From: an uncultured Muribaculaceae bacterium
GTDB lineage: Bacteria > Bacteroidota > Bacteroidia > Bacteroidales > Muribaculaceae
Length of the DNA: 64,000 nt
Assembly (NCBI GenBank): GCA_910579995.1
Contig: CAJTWH010000002.1
Location: 124,001-188,000 of the forward strand
Reading direction: 5' to 3'
The number at the start of each line of letters is the position of its first letter. Position 1 is the first letter of the stretch. Positions 1 through 8,722 of the stretch are shown piece after piece. Made by a program: the position numbers and the translations under genes. The notes under the pieces are model-generated. The model saw only the letters and a program-made list of their open reading frames with translations. It had not been told where the DNA came from and did no database searches.

Positions 1-1
1 C

Positions 2-334
2 GGCGTAGGCATGGTAGCCGAAGTATCCAACATGGGTTGCACGCCCGAGGCTATCGACGCTTTCATCGAGTCGCGTACCGTTTACGCTCCCGGCAAAGCT
101 GTCAACGCAGGCGGCGTAGCCACCTCAGGCCTTGAGATGAGCCAGAACGCCATGCACCTGCAGTGGTCTGCCGAAGAGGTTGACCAGAAACTCCACACCA
201 TCATGACTGATATCCATCAGCAGTGTCTGCGCTACGGCGTGGAAGCCGATGGCTACATCAACTACATGAAGGGCGCCAACATCGCCGGCTTCATGAAGGT
301 TGCCAACGCCATGATGGGTCTTGGCGTATGCTGA
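2..334 (+). CDS. gdhA: NADP-type glutamate dehydrogenase, C-terminal part
   Basis: The reading frame is open from the left edge of the window (first full codon at base 2) and encodes about 110 C-terminal residues of a hexameric glutamate dehydrogenase, which interconverts glutamate and 2-oxoglutarate plus ammonia in the cytoplasm. The segment carries the family's C-terminal signature: VSNMGCTPEAI, GKAVNAGGVATSG followed by LEMSQN, and a terminal helix with YMKGANIAGF. Full-length members have about 445 residues, so roughly three quarters lies outside the window. A hairpin terminator follows. Cofactor preference cannot be judged from this part; NADP is assumed from the subfamily. Confidence 0.93.
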   Translation, partial: GVGMVAEVSNMGCTPEAIDAFIESRTVYAPGKAVNAGGVATSGLEMSQNAMHLQWSAEEVDQKLHTIMTDIHQQCLRYGVEADGYINYMKGANIAGFMKVANAMMGLGVC

Positions 335-358
335 TAAAAACGATAACTAAACCAACGG

Positions 359-398
359 ATCCCCCGGTGCCGTCCGGTATCGGGGGATTTAAAAATCT
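359..398 (+). terminator. Rho-independent terminator after gdhA
   Basis: The arms ATCCCCCG (359-366) and CGGGGGAT (381-388) form an 8-bp stem followed by TTTAAAAATCTTT. It lies 25 bp after the gdhA stop and separates it from the DUF805/ABC operon. Confidence 0.75.
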
Positions 399-407
399 TT
401 CCATAAT

Positions 408-911
408 ATGAATGTAGATTTCCTTACGGCAATAAAACTCTTCTTTGCCAACTATGTCAATTTCAGAGGCCGCTCTACCCGTGCAGAGTATTGGTTTGCC
501 ATGCTCTTTGTATTGATAGCATCGATTGTGCTGTCAGTGCTTTCGGTCTTGGGGCTTCCATATATCTCAACTCTCTTCTCTATTGCAGTCTTCCTTCCGG
601 GTCTTGCCATCTGTTTCCGCCGTTTTCACGACGCCGGTCAAAGCGGTTGGCTTGTGATACTGCTTTACGTCTTGTCTTTTGTAGGCTTAGGCATTATGTA
701 TGGTCCTATGCTCTCATCTATTATAGAATATGCCAATGATCCTATCGCCCTTCAGCAGGCAATGCTTCATTACATGTCAAATCACATCGGCTCAATTGGT
801 TTAGGAGCTCTCATCGTACTGGCTGCGGCTGTATGGGAGCTTATCATACTTGTAAAGCCGAGCGCGCCCGACAACAAATACGGCCCTAACCCTTACGGCG
901 AATACAAATGA
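408..911 (+). CDS. DUF805 family inner-membrane protein
   Basis: This 167-residue protein matches DUF805 (YhaH-like). It has the N-terminal signature in which a conserved FxGR (VNFRGRSTRAEYW) precedes the first membrane helix, then a second helix ending in FRRFHDAGQSGW, and further hydrophobic segments around residues 80-100 and 130-148. The biochemical role of DUF805 is not established. Its stop overlaps the start of the next gene (ATGA at 908-911), so it is probably translated with the downstream ABC transporter. That is an unusual partner, and the link to metal or cofactor uptake is inference only. The start is the only ATG that keeps the whole domain. Confidence 0.85.
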   Translation: MNVDFLTAIKLFFANYVNFRGRSTRAEYWFAMLFVLIASIVLSVLSVLGLPYISTLFSIAVFLPGLAICFRRFHDAGQSGWLVILLYVLSFVGLGIMYGPMLSSIIEYANDPIALQQAMLHYMSNHIGSIGLGALIVLAAAVWELIILVKPSAPDNKYGPNPYGEYK

Positions 912-2041
912 AAAAAACATATATCATCTGGGCGATGCTTAGCGGCGTCGCCCTTTGTGCGTGTAATAGAGGGGCGTCGTTTACATACGAAGATGTGGAG
1001 ACTGCCGACACTATCACACATCACGCCCGATATCTCACCATTGCCGATTGCGGCGGAGGAACGGTGCGAGTAGATATCGCCGACCCGTGGAACGAGGGGA
1101 AATACCTCGCCCGATATGCACTTGTGGCACGCGATTCAGTGATACCTTCTGACCTTGATTCAGAAGTCAAGATAATCCGCACACCTGTCGAACGGGCTGC
1201 CGTTTTCTCATCGGTCTATACCGAGGCATTCAATGAGCTCGGAGCCCTCAGCTCTATCGCGGCAATTGCCGACAGCCCGTACTTCGCTAAAGAAGATACA
1301 ATAACCAAGCTCATTCACGGCGGAAAAATCGCCGACCTTGGCTCCGCGGCAGCACCTTCGGTTGAGCTCATGGCCGCCAATGGAATCGACGTGGTGCTAC
1401 GCTCTCCGCAACAAGGCATGCCCGGGGCGAAACTGCCGGGGCATATTGTAGCTGTAGAGTGTGCAGACTATATGGAGACGTCGCCTATCGGGCGAGCCGA
1501 ATGGATTTTGCTTCTTGGCGAGCTGACCGGTAACCGAGAGGCTGCAGCAAACGTTTTTGAAAATGTGATCGACAATTACTCATCGTTGGTATTCGAGGTA
1601 TCAGGAGCGACCTCTCCGCGCCCCAAACTGCTCGCAGAGACAGAGTATTCAGGAGTGTGGTATGTGCCGCAGGGAGGCAGTTATATGGCCCGTATGTATG
1701 CCGATGCGGGAGCTGACTGGCCATGGTCTGATACCGAGGGGAGCGGTTCGCTGTCGCTGTCGCTTGAAGAAGTGGCAAAGAAAGCCTTGGACGCTGACGT
1801 GTGGCTCGTGCGCTCATACGGCTACGAAACCACACCTGCGACATTGAAAGCCCTCAATCCGCGCTATGCAAACTTCGAAGCTGTGAAAAACGGCAATATC
1901 TACAGCTGCAATACCGAAGAACGGAATATCTTCAACGTTTGCGCCTTCCACCCCGACGAAGTACTCGCCGAATATATAGCCATCTTCCATCCGGAAGTAT
2001 TACCTGATTATAAACTCAAGTATTTCAAACATACAAAATGA
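908..2041 (+). CDS. Substrate-binding lipoprotein of a FecB/BtuF-type ABC transporter
   Basis: This 377-residue protein begins with a lipoprotein signal (LCAC, Cys about residue 19) and continues as a class III periplasmic binding protein: an N-terminal lobe with RTPVERAAVFSSVYTEAF, a long connecting helix, and a C-terminal lobe with the ADVWLVRSYGYE strand and a final helix. The family binds iron chelates, haem or cobalamin and hands them to a FecCD permease. It is translationally coupled to the DUF805 gene before it and to the permease after it (ATGA at 2038). No cobalamin riboswitch was recognised upstream, so the ligand (siderophore or corrinoid) stays open. Confidence 0.85.
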   Translation: MKKTYIIWAMLSGVALCACNRGASFTYEDVETADTITHHARYLTIADCGGGTVRVDIADPWNEGKYLARYALVARDSVIPSDLDSEVKIIRTPVERAAVFSSVYTEAFNELGALSSIAAIADSPYFAKEDTITKLIHGGKIADLGSAAAPSVELMAANGIDVVLRSPQQGMPGAKLPGHIVAVECADYMETSPIGRAEWILLLGELTGNREAAANVFENVIDNYSSLVFEVSGATSPRPKLLAETEYSGVWYVPQGGSYMARMYADAGADWPWSDTEGSGSLSLSLEEVAKKALDADVWLVRSYGYETTPATLKALNPRYANFEAVKNGNIYSCNTEERNIFNVCAFHPDEVLAEYIAIFHPEVLPDYKLKYFKHTK

Positions 2042-3057
2042 GAGCATGGCGCCCCGCGATAGTCGTTTGTCTGCTGTTGTTACTCTTGGCAGTATGCTTC
2101 CCTGTAGGCTTGCTTACAGGAAGCGTGGATATAGGCTTGGATGAGCTCTTGGCAATAATGAGCGGAGAGGGAGACAGCCTTAGCCATTTCGTCGTGATAG
2201 AGACTCGTCTTCCGGCATTGCTTACAGCCTTGTTTGCAGGAGCAGCATTGGCTGTCGCAGGCCTGTTAATGCAGACCTGTTTCGACAATCCTCTTGCCGG
2301 GCCCTCGATAATGGGTATTTCTTCCGGTGCTAGTTTAGGAGTTGCGCTTGTTATCCTGACGGGAGTATCGTATATAGGACTCCTTGGCAATCTGGCGATA
2401 GTGGGAGGGGCTTTCATCGGAGCGATGTCCATACTGGTGATATTGCTGCTACTGTCGTCGGTCGTTCGCTCGTCGGATATGCTGCTCATCATGGGCATAC
2501 TCATCGGGTATCTGAGCTCGTCGATCATCTCTTTGCTCAATTATTTTGCACCCGAGCGTGCCGTGCATAGTTTTGTGATGTGGGGTATGGGTAACTTCAT
2601 GGGTGTTGACATGGGTGTGCTGCCTTATTTTGGAGCGCTGTGCGCTTTGTTTATTTTTTTATCTTTCCCTTATATCCGCAGCCTCAACGCTCTTCTTTTC
2701 GGAGCTGAGTATGCACGTAGCGCAGGAGTGAACGTAAGCCGCGTCCGCACGGGTCTGCTGCTCATCTCAGGCGCACTCACAGCCACCGTCACCGCTTGGT
2801 GCGGGCCTATCGGTTTTATAGGCCTTGTCATACCCCATATAGCGCGTATGGCGTTGCGCTCCTCCAACCACCGCATGGTATTGCCTGTGACTGTACTCAC
2901 CGGCGCATTTATCGGGTTGCTGTGCCAGATTCTTTCTGTTGCGCCGTCGACATTTGCAGCCGGGACTATACCCATCAATGCAATCACGCCGGTCATCGGT
3001 GTACCTGTGATAATTTACATTCTGCTCAATCGTAGGAGACTATTATACTTCAATTGA
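2038..3057 (+). CDS. FecCD-family ABC transporter permease
   Basis: This 339-residue polytopic membrane protein fits the iron-chelate/cobalamin permease family (BtuC, FecC, FhuB half). It has about nine to ten hydrophobic segments, the early motif ETRLPALLTALFAGAALA, the signature NPLAGPSIMGISSGA, and the cytoplasmic coupling region CGPIGFIGLVIPHIAR that contacts the ATPase. The length is typical. It overlaps the binding-protein gene by ATGA and ends one base before the ATPase start, giving a compact binding protein-permease-ATPase operon. Confidence 0.93.
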   Translation: MRAWRPAIVVCLLLLLLAVCFPVGLLTGSVDIGLDELLAIMSGEGDSLSHFVVIETRLPALLTALFAGAALAVAGLLMQTCFDNPLAGPSIMGISSGASLGVALVILTGVSYIGLLGNLAIVGGAFIGAMSILVILLLLSSVVRSSDMLLIMGILIGYLSSSIISLLNYFAPERAVHSFVMWGMGNFMGVDMGVLPYFGALCALFIFLSFPYIRSLNALLFGAEYARSAGVNVSRVRTGLLLISGALTATVTAWCGPIGFIGLVIPHIARMALRSSNHRMVLPVTVLTGAFIGLLCQILSVAPSTFAAGTIPINAITPVIGVPVIIYILLNRRRLLYFN

Positions 3058-3058
3058 A

Positions 3059-3817
3059 ATGGAAGCACTCAAATGTACTGATCTCACTATCGGCTACGAC
3101 ACAAAGACAGTATTGTCGGGCATAAATCTGAGTCTTGCTTCGGGAGAGCTCGCAGTGCTGATCGGAGCCAACGGAAGCGGTAAATCCACAATGCTGCGCA
3201 CTATGGCCGGACTCGAAAAACCTCTTGCGGGGTCGGTGGAGATCTGCGGCGCGACGTTTGACGGAATGTCGCGCCGTGAATTGTCGCGTATGCGAGCTAT
3301 TGTGAGTACTTGGCGGCAGGGCGGCGGTGCGCTGACTGTAGAAGAAGCGGTCTCTGTAGGACTCAATAATTCAATCTCTTTGTTTGGCCGTATATCTGAT
3401 GAAGACAGAGAGACAGTGCTCAAATCGATATCGGATGTAGGTATTTCCGACCTCGCCGGGAGATATCTCGCCACCCTCAGCGACGGAGAGCGTCAGAAGA
3501 CTATGATTGCCCGCGCGCTTGTGCAGAATACTCCTGTGATATTCCTTGATGAGCCGACAGCATTCCTTGATGTTGCAGCCCGCATAGAGATAATGGAATT
3601 GCTAAAGAATCTCGCCTGTCAAGGCAAGACTATAGTTGTCTCCACACACGATATAGCTCCCGCTGTGGCAAGAGCTGATTCCCTGATAGTAATAGACAAG
3701 AAAAATAAAGCGCTATGCTTTGGCAAGACGCGGCAGATTATCGAATCGAAAGCTCTCGACAGAGCATTTGCCGGGAGCGGAGTGAAATTCGACGCTTCAA
3801 TCCTCGATTACCGATAA
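3059..3817 (+). CDS. FecE/BtuD-type ABC transporter ATPase
   Basis: This 252-residue cytoplasmic ATPase powers the permease encoded just before it. It has Walker A GANGSGKS (about residue 37), a signature loop LSDGERQK (about 141) that departs from the usual LSGGQ, Walker B VIFLDEPTAFLD (about 160), and the switch histidine in STHD (about 194). The architecture is that of the iron-chelate/cobalamin family. Its last 21 bp overlap, tail to tail, the end of the minus-strand gene that follows. The substrate is unassigned, as for the binding protein. Confidence 0.93.
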   Translation: MEALKCTDLTIGYDTKTVLSGINLSLASGELAVLIGANGSGKSTMLRTMAGLEKPLAGSVEICGATFDGMSRRELSRMRAIVSTWRQGGGALTVEEAVSVGLNNSISLFGRISDEDRETVLKSISDVGISDLAGRYLATLSDGERQKTMIARALVQNTPVIFLDEPTAFLDVAARIEIMELLKNLACQGKTIVVSTHDIAPAVARADSLIVIDKKNKALCFGKTRQIIESKALDRAFAGSGVKFDASILDYR

Positions 3818-4357
3818 GTGTCCGCTTGAATCGACTATGAATTTGCCGGAGATACCGAGGTCACGGCTCTGGGGAAGCAGGAGATAGACGATAAATCGGG
3901 GGACGACAGATAAAAATACATCCTCGGAGCAATCGTCGGCAGCAGTTATCGTGCTTTTACTGCCATCGCCGGATATTTCGACTCCCGAATCATTTTCTTT
4001 TATAATCGCGTCGATCTTTCCGAACGATTCTGACGCTTTAAATATCACATTCTCAACCGACCTATCCGAAAACTCTGCAATTGGATAAAACTGAAAGCTC
4101 AATTGTTGCGCCGTCTTGTTGCCATAGCTGTGGTCGATAGAGCAGAATCCAATTCTGCATGAAGTATCGCGTAGAGCTGTAGCGCATGCACGTAGCAGCG
4201 GAGATAGCTGTCCGTTGCAGACGAAGAAAGCTCCACTGAGAGCGCATGGCATAGCGGCTATATTGCGTGCGACTCCGGACGGAGAACGTCGCATTACCGG
4301 CCTTGGTGTTCCACGCCGGTATTCCTCCATCTTTTTCTCAAGATAATTGTCTGCCAT
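3797..4357 (-). CDS. Conserved-looking hypothetical protein
   Basis: This 186-residue product is one I do not assign to a named family. It opens with a charged helix (MADNYLEKKMEEYRRG), has no signal peptide, and contains a Cys- and Ala-rich middle region around residues 35-70 that could form a Rossmann-like or nitroreductase-like core. No catalytic motif is clear. It follows the DUF3108 gene by 3 bp on the same strand, so they are probably co-transcribed. Its 3-prime end overlaps the ABC ATPase gene on the other strand by 21 bp. The reading frame is intact, and the downstream position within an evident operon supports it as real. Confidence 0.65.
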   Translation of the reverse strand: MADNYLEKKMEEYRRGTPRPVMRRSPSGVARNIAAMPCALSGAFFVCNGQLSPLLRACATALRDTSCRIGFCSIDHSYGNKTAQQLSFQFYPIAEFSDRSVENVIFKASESFGKIDAIIKENDSGVEISGDGSKSTITAADDCSEDVFLSVVPRFIVYLLLPQSRDLGISGKFIVDSSGHLSVIED

Positions 4358-4360
4358 ATC

Positions 4361-5146
4361 TCATTTATCGAGTATACAGTGTACTTTTCCCACCGGGAGC
4401 TTGCCTTCCATGCGGAGAGGCACACGAGAGTTGTCGGCCGATATCCATGCCTCCATATCATCGGAGGTCTTTTTTCCGCCTCCCGAAGTAAATTTAAAGG
4501 TAATATGGTAGGCTTGGCGCTTCTCGCCATTTATATCTACATCTTCTTTGCCGCTGTATACTATAGAGAGTAATTCCTTGCGCTTTCCCGAGAAGATATC
4601 GATTGACTCCACGTGTCCCGGCTGCCATTTCTCGTATGGCAGGGTACGCATGTAGTAGAATGAGGTGAGCATGTCGACGGCTTGACCGTCGGATGACATC
4701 TGGCGTCGTTCATCAACCGCGAGTTCTCCTTTCTTGTATACTTTGCGAATACAATCGGCCTGCACCTTTCCGGGTTTGGTATAGTCGTAGTTGACAACGT
4801 CGTGCTTGTGCTCGTTGCCTTCGTGTGCTATTTTTTCATAATATAGCGGAGTGAAGTCGCTGTAGGTCATGTGGCCGTTGAGGGTGTCGCGCACACGGAA
4901 TATACGGTCGGCCCACGGTTCCGACCGTGCGGCCAGATGAGCCTTGTAGCTGTCGGAACCGTGGGTGAGACTTAGGGTGGCGCTGCCGGCCTTTTTATTG
5001 ATCAGCCCCCATTTGAACATCACACTGTATCGCAGCGTCTCGGGTTCAAGATGACGGTGGATAAGGCCATTTGTGCGGGCCAATGTCGCCGAGGCAACGC
5101 CGAGCGCTGCAATTGTCATTAAGATAAAACGTTTTGATACAAGCAT
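4361..5146 (-). CDS. DUF3108 domain protein, exported
   Basis: This 261-residue protein has an N-terminal signal sequence (about residues 1-23, ending near LAR). The rest matches DUF3108, a periplasmic beta-rich domain: LRYSVMFKWGLINKKAGSA at the start, then a run of strands with VVNYDY, a central segment DMLTSFYYMRTLPY, and the closing pattern MEAWISADNSRVPLRMEGKLPVG. The function of the family is not established; neighbours in other genomes suggest cell-envelope roles. It lies 3 bp upstream of the hypothetical gene in the same direction. A hairpin at 5185-5205 separates it from the YhcH-family gene. Confidence 0.85.
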   Translation of the reverse strand: MLVSKRFILMTIAALGVASATLARTNGLIHRHLEPETLRYSVMFKWGLINKKAGSATLSLTHGSDSYKAHLAARSEPWADRIFRVRDTLNGHMTYSDFTPLYYEKIAHEGNEHKHDVVNYDYTKPGKVQADCIRKVYKKGELAVDERRQMSSDGQAVDMLTSFYYMRTLPYEKWQPGHVESIDIFSGKRKELLSIVYSGKEDVDINGEKRQAYHITFKFTSGGGKKTSDDMEAWISADNSRVPLRMEGKLPVGKVHCILDK

Positions 5147-5184
5147 GATGAATAATTATTATGGAGTCTGAAAATCAATAATGC

Positions 5185-5205
5185 CTCTACGGACAAACCG
5201 TAGAG
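5185..5205 (-). terminator. Hairpin after the YhcH-family gene
   Basis: CTCTACGG and CCGTAGAG form an 8-bp perfect stem with a 5-nt loop, directly after the stop of the minus-strand YhcH-family gene. On that strand it is followed by GCATTATTGATTTT, so termination is plausible but the U tract is broken. Confidence 0.55.
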
Positions 5206-5206
5206 A

Positions 5207-5665
5207 TTAAACAACCGGTACTTTCACCACAAGTTTACGATGCCCGCCTTCTCCAATGTTGGGAGCATGTGCGTCCTCGGGAAAAAATATGGCCATTTCG
5301 CCGAAGTCAACGTTGACAACGCTCTGAGGCGCGTCAAAGAAGAAAATGACATCTTTTGTCTCGTTGTAGTCTTCGCGTGGCTGCTTGAGCGACTCGGTCG
5401 GAGCCCAGCCCATAGCTTCAGTTCCCTGTAGAGGTATCTGAATGTCAATGAAGCGCTTATGAGCTTCAATTTTGGCATTCTCAACAGATACCAAGGTCGG
5501 TTCGGAGCATTTTACAGCCATCGAAGAACCATCGGGGCAGTCGATGTTATATACTCCTTTAACAAATTCATCGTTAAAATGTTCTTGAATCCAGTCAATC
5601 GCTGCATCAAGATAGGGCGAGATACCTTTGTATTGGCCTGCGTCCTTGATGGTGGTAAGTATCAT
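5207..5665 (-). CDS. YhcH/YjgK/YiaL family protein (DUF386)
   Basis: This 152-residue cytosolic cupin-like protein belongs to the family of YhcH/NanQ, which includes a sialic-acid anomerase and proteins once called beta-galactosidase subunit beta. Family features are the GAEAH-like strand region (seen here as VSVENAKIEAHKRFIDIQIPLQGTEAMGWAP), the acidic segment LKQPREDYNETKDV, and the closing metal-site region FFPEDAHAPNIG followed by HRKLVVKV. The His and Glu residues in these motifs are the expected metal ligands. It starts 26 bp after the thymidine kinase gene on the same strand, suggesting one transcript. The sugar substrate cannot be told from sequence. Confidence 0.88.
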   Translation of the reverse strand: MILTTIKDAGQYKGISPYLDAAIDWIQEHFNDEFVKGVYNIDCPDGSSMAVKCSEPTLVSVENAKIEAHKRFIDIQIPLQGTEAMGWAPTESLKQPREDYNETKDVIFFFDAPQSVVNVDFGEMAIFFPEDAHAPNIGEGGHRKLVVKVPVV

Positions 5666-5691
5666 AGTGTTTGTTTATTGAGTGGTTGTCT

Positions 5692-6354
5692 TTAATCTAT
5701 CGACATGGCACATTCCTCGTATTCATCCTCGAAAACAAGAGGGAGAGCAGAGTGCTGGGCCTGCTCTATACGCTTGTTGCGCCAGCATTTGCGGCATACC
5801 GCGACATAGCGGTCGTCACCACCGATCTCGACTTGGTCGCCTTCAACAACGATGTTACCCGCGGCGTCTATTCGTGCGTTTACAATTGTCTTATGACCGC
5901 AATTGCATGTAGATTTGATTTCATCAATCGTATCGGCAATTTCAAAGAGTCTGCGGGAGCCTTCGAAAAGATGAGTCTGGAAATCCGTGCGCAGGCCATA
6001 GCATATCACATTGCTTCCGAAATCGTCTACGACGCGGGCGAGCTGGTCGACCTGAGCTTCAGAAAGAAACTGAGCCTCATCAATAAGAAACCAATCGACA
6101 ATACGCCCGTCTTTCTTATAGAGATCTTTGGCAAACTGATAGAGGTTGGTGTTGGAATGAATCCAATGACATTCACGCTCGATACCTATACGGCTTCTGA
6201 TCACGTTTGATTGTTCGCGAGTGTCGACGACAGGTTTGAGGCACATGTAATCCATGTGTCGTTCTTCAAAATTATAGGCCGTGGTAAGCAGGAGCGCGGT
6301 TTTTGCCGAGCCCATAGTGCCATAGCGAAAATATAGTTTTCCTTTGCGGTACAT
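5692..6354 (-). CDS. tdk: Thymidine kinase
   Basis: This 220-residue type II thymidine kinase phosphorylates thymidine in the salvage pathway. Visible are the P-loop GTMGSAKT (residues 12-19), the catalytic-site strand FLIDEAQFLS, and the two-part zinc site CNCG and CRKC. A longer frame opens at 6381, but the likely -7 element (TACCTTTG, minus strand, 6379-6386) places the transcript start near 6372. The ATG at 6354, giving MYRKGKLYFRYG, is therefore chosen. It is probably co-transcribed with the YhcH-family gene. Confidence 0.93.
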   Translation of the reverse strand: MYRKGKLYFRYGTMGSAKTALLLTTAYNFEERHMDYMCLKPVVDTREQSNVIRSRIGIERECHWIHSNTNLYQFAKDLYKKDGRIVDWFLIDEAQFLSEAQVDQLARVVDDFGSNVICYGLRTDFQTHLFEGSRRLFEIADTIDEIKSTCNCGHKTIVNARIDAAGNIVVEGDQVEIGGDDRYVAVCRKCWRNKRIEQAQHSALPLVFEDEYEECAMSID

Positions 6355-6378
6355 CGTGTTTCTTTTTAAAAACAGATA

Positions 6379-6386
6379 CAAAGGTA
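6379..6386 (-). promoter_or_regulatory. Promoter -7 element of tdk
   Basis: On the minus strand this reads TACCTTTG, a match to the Bacteroidetes -7 consensus TAnnTTTG, 24 bp upstream of the chosen ATG. No good TTTG is seen at the -33 distance. Confidence 0.5.
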
Positions 6387-6510
6387 GTCAAAAAACTCAT
6401 ATCTCTCACAGAAAAGAGCGAAATTTAGGAAGTAGAGGGGTACGCCATTATGCTATTTAACATAATAGTGATTATCATAAATTATTTACTTTGATTTATG
6501 GGGGCAATTT

Positions 6511-6541
6511 TTTGCCGTTACAAAAAAAAGAAGTATCTTTG
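6511..6541 (+). promoter_or_regulatory. Promoter of fructose-bisphosphate aldolase
   Basis: TTTG at 6511-6514 and TATCTTTG at 6534-6541 are 19 bp apart, matching the Bacteroidetes sigma factor consensus. The leader to the aldolase ATG is about 60 nt. The rest of the 252-bp region between tdk and the aldolase is AT-rich, and I see nothing else in it. Confidence 0.7.
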
Positions 6542-6606
6542 CGACGGATTTCAAGGCTCCGCCAAAATCCATTTTTAAGGTAAATATTCTTTTAATAAAA
6601 ACAATA

Positions 6607-7605
6607 ATGGTAAGTTATAAAGAACTCGGTCTTGTAAACACCCGCGAGATGTTTGCCAAGGCTATCGAAGGCGGCTATGCAATTCCCGCATTCAACTTCA
6701 ACAATATGGAGCAGCTTCAGGCTATCATCAAAGCTGCAAGCGCTGAAAAATCACCCGTAATCCTTCAGGTTTCCAAAGGTGCCCGCAACTATGCCAACGC
6801 CACTCTGCTGCGCTACATGGCTCAAGGTGCTGTAGAATATGCAAAGGAACTTGGCTGGGAAAATCCTCAGATCGTCCTTCACCTCGACCACGGCGACAGC
6901 TTCGAACTCTGCAAGAGCTGTATCGACCTCGGCTTCTCTTCAGTCATGATTGACGGCAGCCACCTCCCCTACGAGGAAAACATCGCCCTTACCAAGCAGG
7001 TTGTTGATTACGCACACCAGTTCGACGTGACTGTAGAAGGTGAGCTCGGCGTACTTGCAGGCGTTGAAGACGAGGTTTCTTCAGACCACCACACATACAC
7101 CAACCCCGAAGAAGTTGTAGACTTCGCCACCCGCACCGGTTGCGACTCTCTCGCTATCTCTATCGGCACTTCTCACGGTGCTTACAAGTTCACCCCCGAC
7201 CAGTGCACCCGCAATGAGGAAGGCAAACTCGTTCCCCCTCCATTGGCATTCGACGTTCTCGACGGTGTGATGAAAGAGCTTCCCGGCTTCCCCATCGTAC
7301 TCCACGGCTCATCTTCTGTTCCCCAAGAAGAGGTTGACACAATCAACATGTTCGGCGGCAAACTTCCCGACGCTATCGGTATTCCCGAAGAGCAGCTCCG
7401 CAAAGCAGCCAAGAGCGCCGTATGCAAAATCAACATCGACTCAGACAGCCGTCTTGCCATGACAGCTGCCGTACGTCGTGTATTTGCAGAGAAACCCGGT
7501 GAGTTCGATCCCCGCAAATATCTCGGCCCCGCCCGCGACAATATGGAGAAACTCTACCGTCACAAAATCGTGAACGTTCTCGGCAGCGCCGGCAAAGCTG
7601 AATAA
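6607..7605 (+). CDS. fba: Class II fructose-bisphosphate aldolase
   Basis: This 332-residue zinc-dependent enzyme cleaves fructose 1,6-bisphosphate to dihydroxyacetone phosphate and glyceraldehyde 3-phosphate. The metal site and active site are visible: HLDHGDS (residues 92-98, with the catalytic Asp and a zinc His), VEGELG (143-148), GTSHG (187-191) and LHGSS. The gene has its own promoter and a terminator after the stop, so it is probably monocistronic. Its codon use is strongly biased to C-ending codons, as expected for a highly expressed glycolytic gene. The next gene is phosphofructokinase, the preceding glycolytic step. Confidence 0.96.
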   Translation: MVSYKELGLVNTREMFAKAIEGGYAIPAFNFNNMEQLQAIIKAASAEKSPVILQVSKGARNYANATLLRYMAQGAVEYAKELGWENPQIVLHLDHGDSFELCKSCIDLGFSSVMIDGSHLPYEENIALTKQVVDYAHQFDVTVEGELGVLAGVEDEVSSDHHTYTNPEEVVDFATRTGCDSLAISIGTSHGAYKFTPDQCTRNEEGKLVPPPLAFDVLDGVMKELPGFPIVLHGSSSVPQEEVDTINMFGGKLPDAIGIPEEQLRKAAKSAVCKINIDSDSRLAMTAAVRRVFAEKPGEFDPRKYLGPARDNMEKLYRHKIVNVLGSAGKAE

Positions 7606-7629
7606 TATCTAAACTTATTCGATACCATG

Positions 7630-7667
7630 GAGCGTGTACTGGCTACCGGCACACGCTCCTGATTTTA
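7630..7667 (+). terminator. Rho-independent terminator after fba
   Basis: GAGCGTGT (7630-7637) pairs with ACACGCTC (7651-7658) and is followed by CTGATTTTA. It separates the aldolase from the pfkA-nadC unit. Confidence 0.7.
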
Positions 7668-7703
7668 GGTATTGCAAATTTTCGTCAATCAAAAATAAAA
7701 ACG

Positions 7704-7711
7704 TAAATTTG
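7704..7711 (+). promoter_or_regulatory. Promoter -7 element of pfkA-nadC
   Basis: TAAATTTG matches TAnnTTTG and lies 29 bp before the pfkA ATG. No TTTG is found at the usual distance upstream. Confidence 0.5.
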
Positions 7712-7740
7712 CACTGAATAATTGAAAACATACTTACAAC

Positions 7741-8721
7741 ATGTCTGAAATCAAATGCGTAGGCATCCTTACATCGGGAGGTGACGCGCCCGGTATGAAT
7801 GCGGCAATCCGAGCAGTCACCCGTGCCGCAATTTTCAGCGGGCTCAAAGTCAAAGGTATTTACCGCGGCTATCGCGGTCTGATAACTGATGAAATTGTTG
7901 ACTTCCGCACACAAAACGTTTCCAACATAATTCAGCAGGGGGGCACGATATTGAAAACCGCCCGTTGCAAGGAATTCCAGACTCCCGAAGGCCGACAGCT
8001 TGCTTACGATGTACTTCGTCGTCATGAAATTGACGCACTTGTGGTTATCGGTGGCGATGGCTCGCTTACAGGTGCCCGCATTTTTGCAAACGAGTTCAAC
8101 TTACCAATAATCGGACTACCCGGAACCATTGACAACGACCTCTACGGCACAGATACAACAATCGGCTACGATACGGCCTTGAATACGATAATGCAGTGCG
8201 TGGATAAAATCCGCGACACAGCGACAAGCCACGAGCGTCTTTTCTTTATAGAAGTGATGGGTCGCGACGCAGGCTTCCTCGCGCTCAATGGAGCTATCGC
8301 CTCAGGAGCCGAAGCTGCAATTATCCCCGAAATCTCAACCGAGGTCGACCAGTTGGCCGAGCTTATACAGAACGGCTTCCGCAAGAGCAAGAACTCATCG
8401 ATTGTACTTGTAGCCGAAAGCCCTGTGACCGGCGGAGCGATGGGTTTGGCCGAACGTGTGAAAAACGAATACCCCGGCTATGATGTGCGCGTGTCGATAC
8501 TCGGCCATCTCCAGCGTGGCGGCAGCCCGACAGCCCACGACCGTATCCTTGCCTCCAGAATGGGAGCAGCCGCTATCGACGCTCTCATGGAAGACCAGCG
8601 CAATGTGATGATCGGCATAAAGAACGACGAGATTGTATACGTTCCGTTCTCCAAAGCTATCAAAAACGACAAACCCATCAACCGAGAATTACTCAACACC
8701 CTTCGTCGCCTTTCTATATAA
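7741..8721 (+). CDS. pfkA: 6-phosphofructokinase, ATP-type
   Basis: This 326-residue group I phosphofructokinase makes fructose 1,6-bisphosphate. The nucleotide loop TSGGDAPGMNAAIR (from residue 11), GGDGS (104-108) and the catalytic motif PGTIDND (127-133) are present. GGDGS together with PGTIDND points to ATP as phosphoryl donor rather than pyrophosphate, whose enzymes typically carry an extra Asp and PKTIDND. The C-terminal region with GHLQRGG is also present. nadC begins one base after the stop, so the two genes are almost certainly co-transcribed. Confidence 0.95.
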   Translation: MSEIKCVGILTSGGDAPGMNAAIRAVTRAAIFSGLKVKGIYRGYRGLITDEIVDFRTQNVSNIIQQGGTILKTARCKEFQTPEGRQLAYDVLRRHEIDALVVIGGDGSLTGARIFANEFNLPIIGLPGTIDNDLYGTDTTIGYDTALNTIMQCVDKIRDTATSHERLFFIEVMGRDAGFLALNGAIASGAEAAIIPEISTEVDQLAELIQNGFRKSKNSSIVLVAESPVTGGAMGLAERVKNEYPGYDVRVSILGHLQRGGSPTAHDRILASRMGAAAIDALMEDQRNVMIGIKNDEIVYVPFSKAIKNDKPINRELLNTLRRLSI

Positions 8722-8722
8722 T

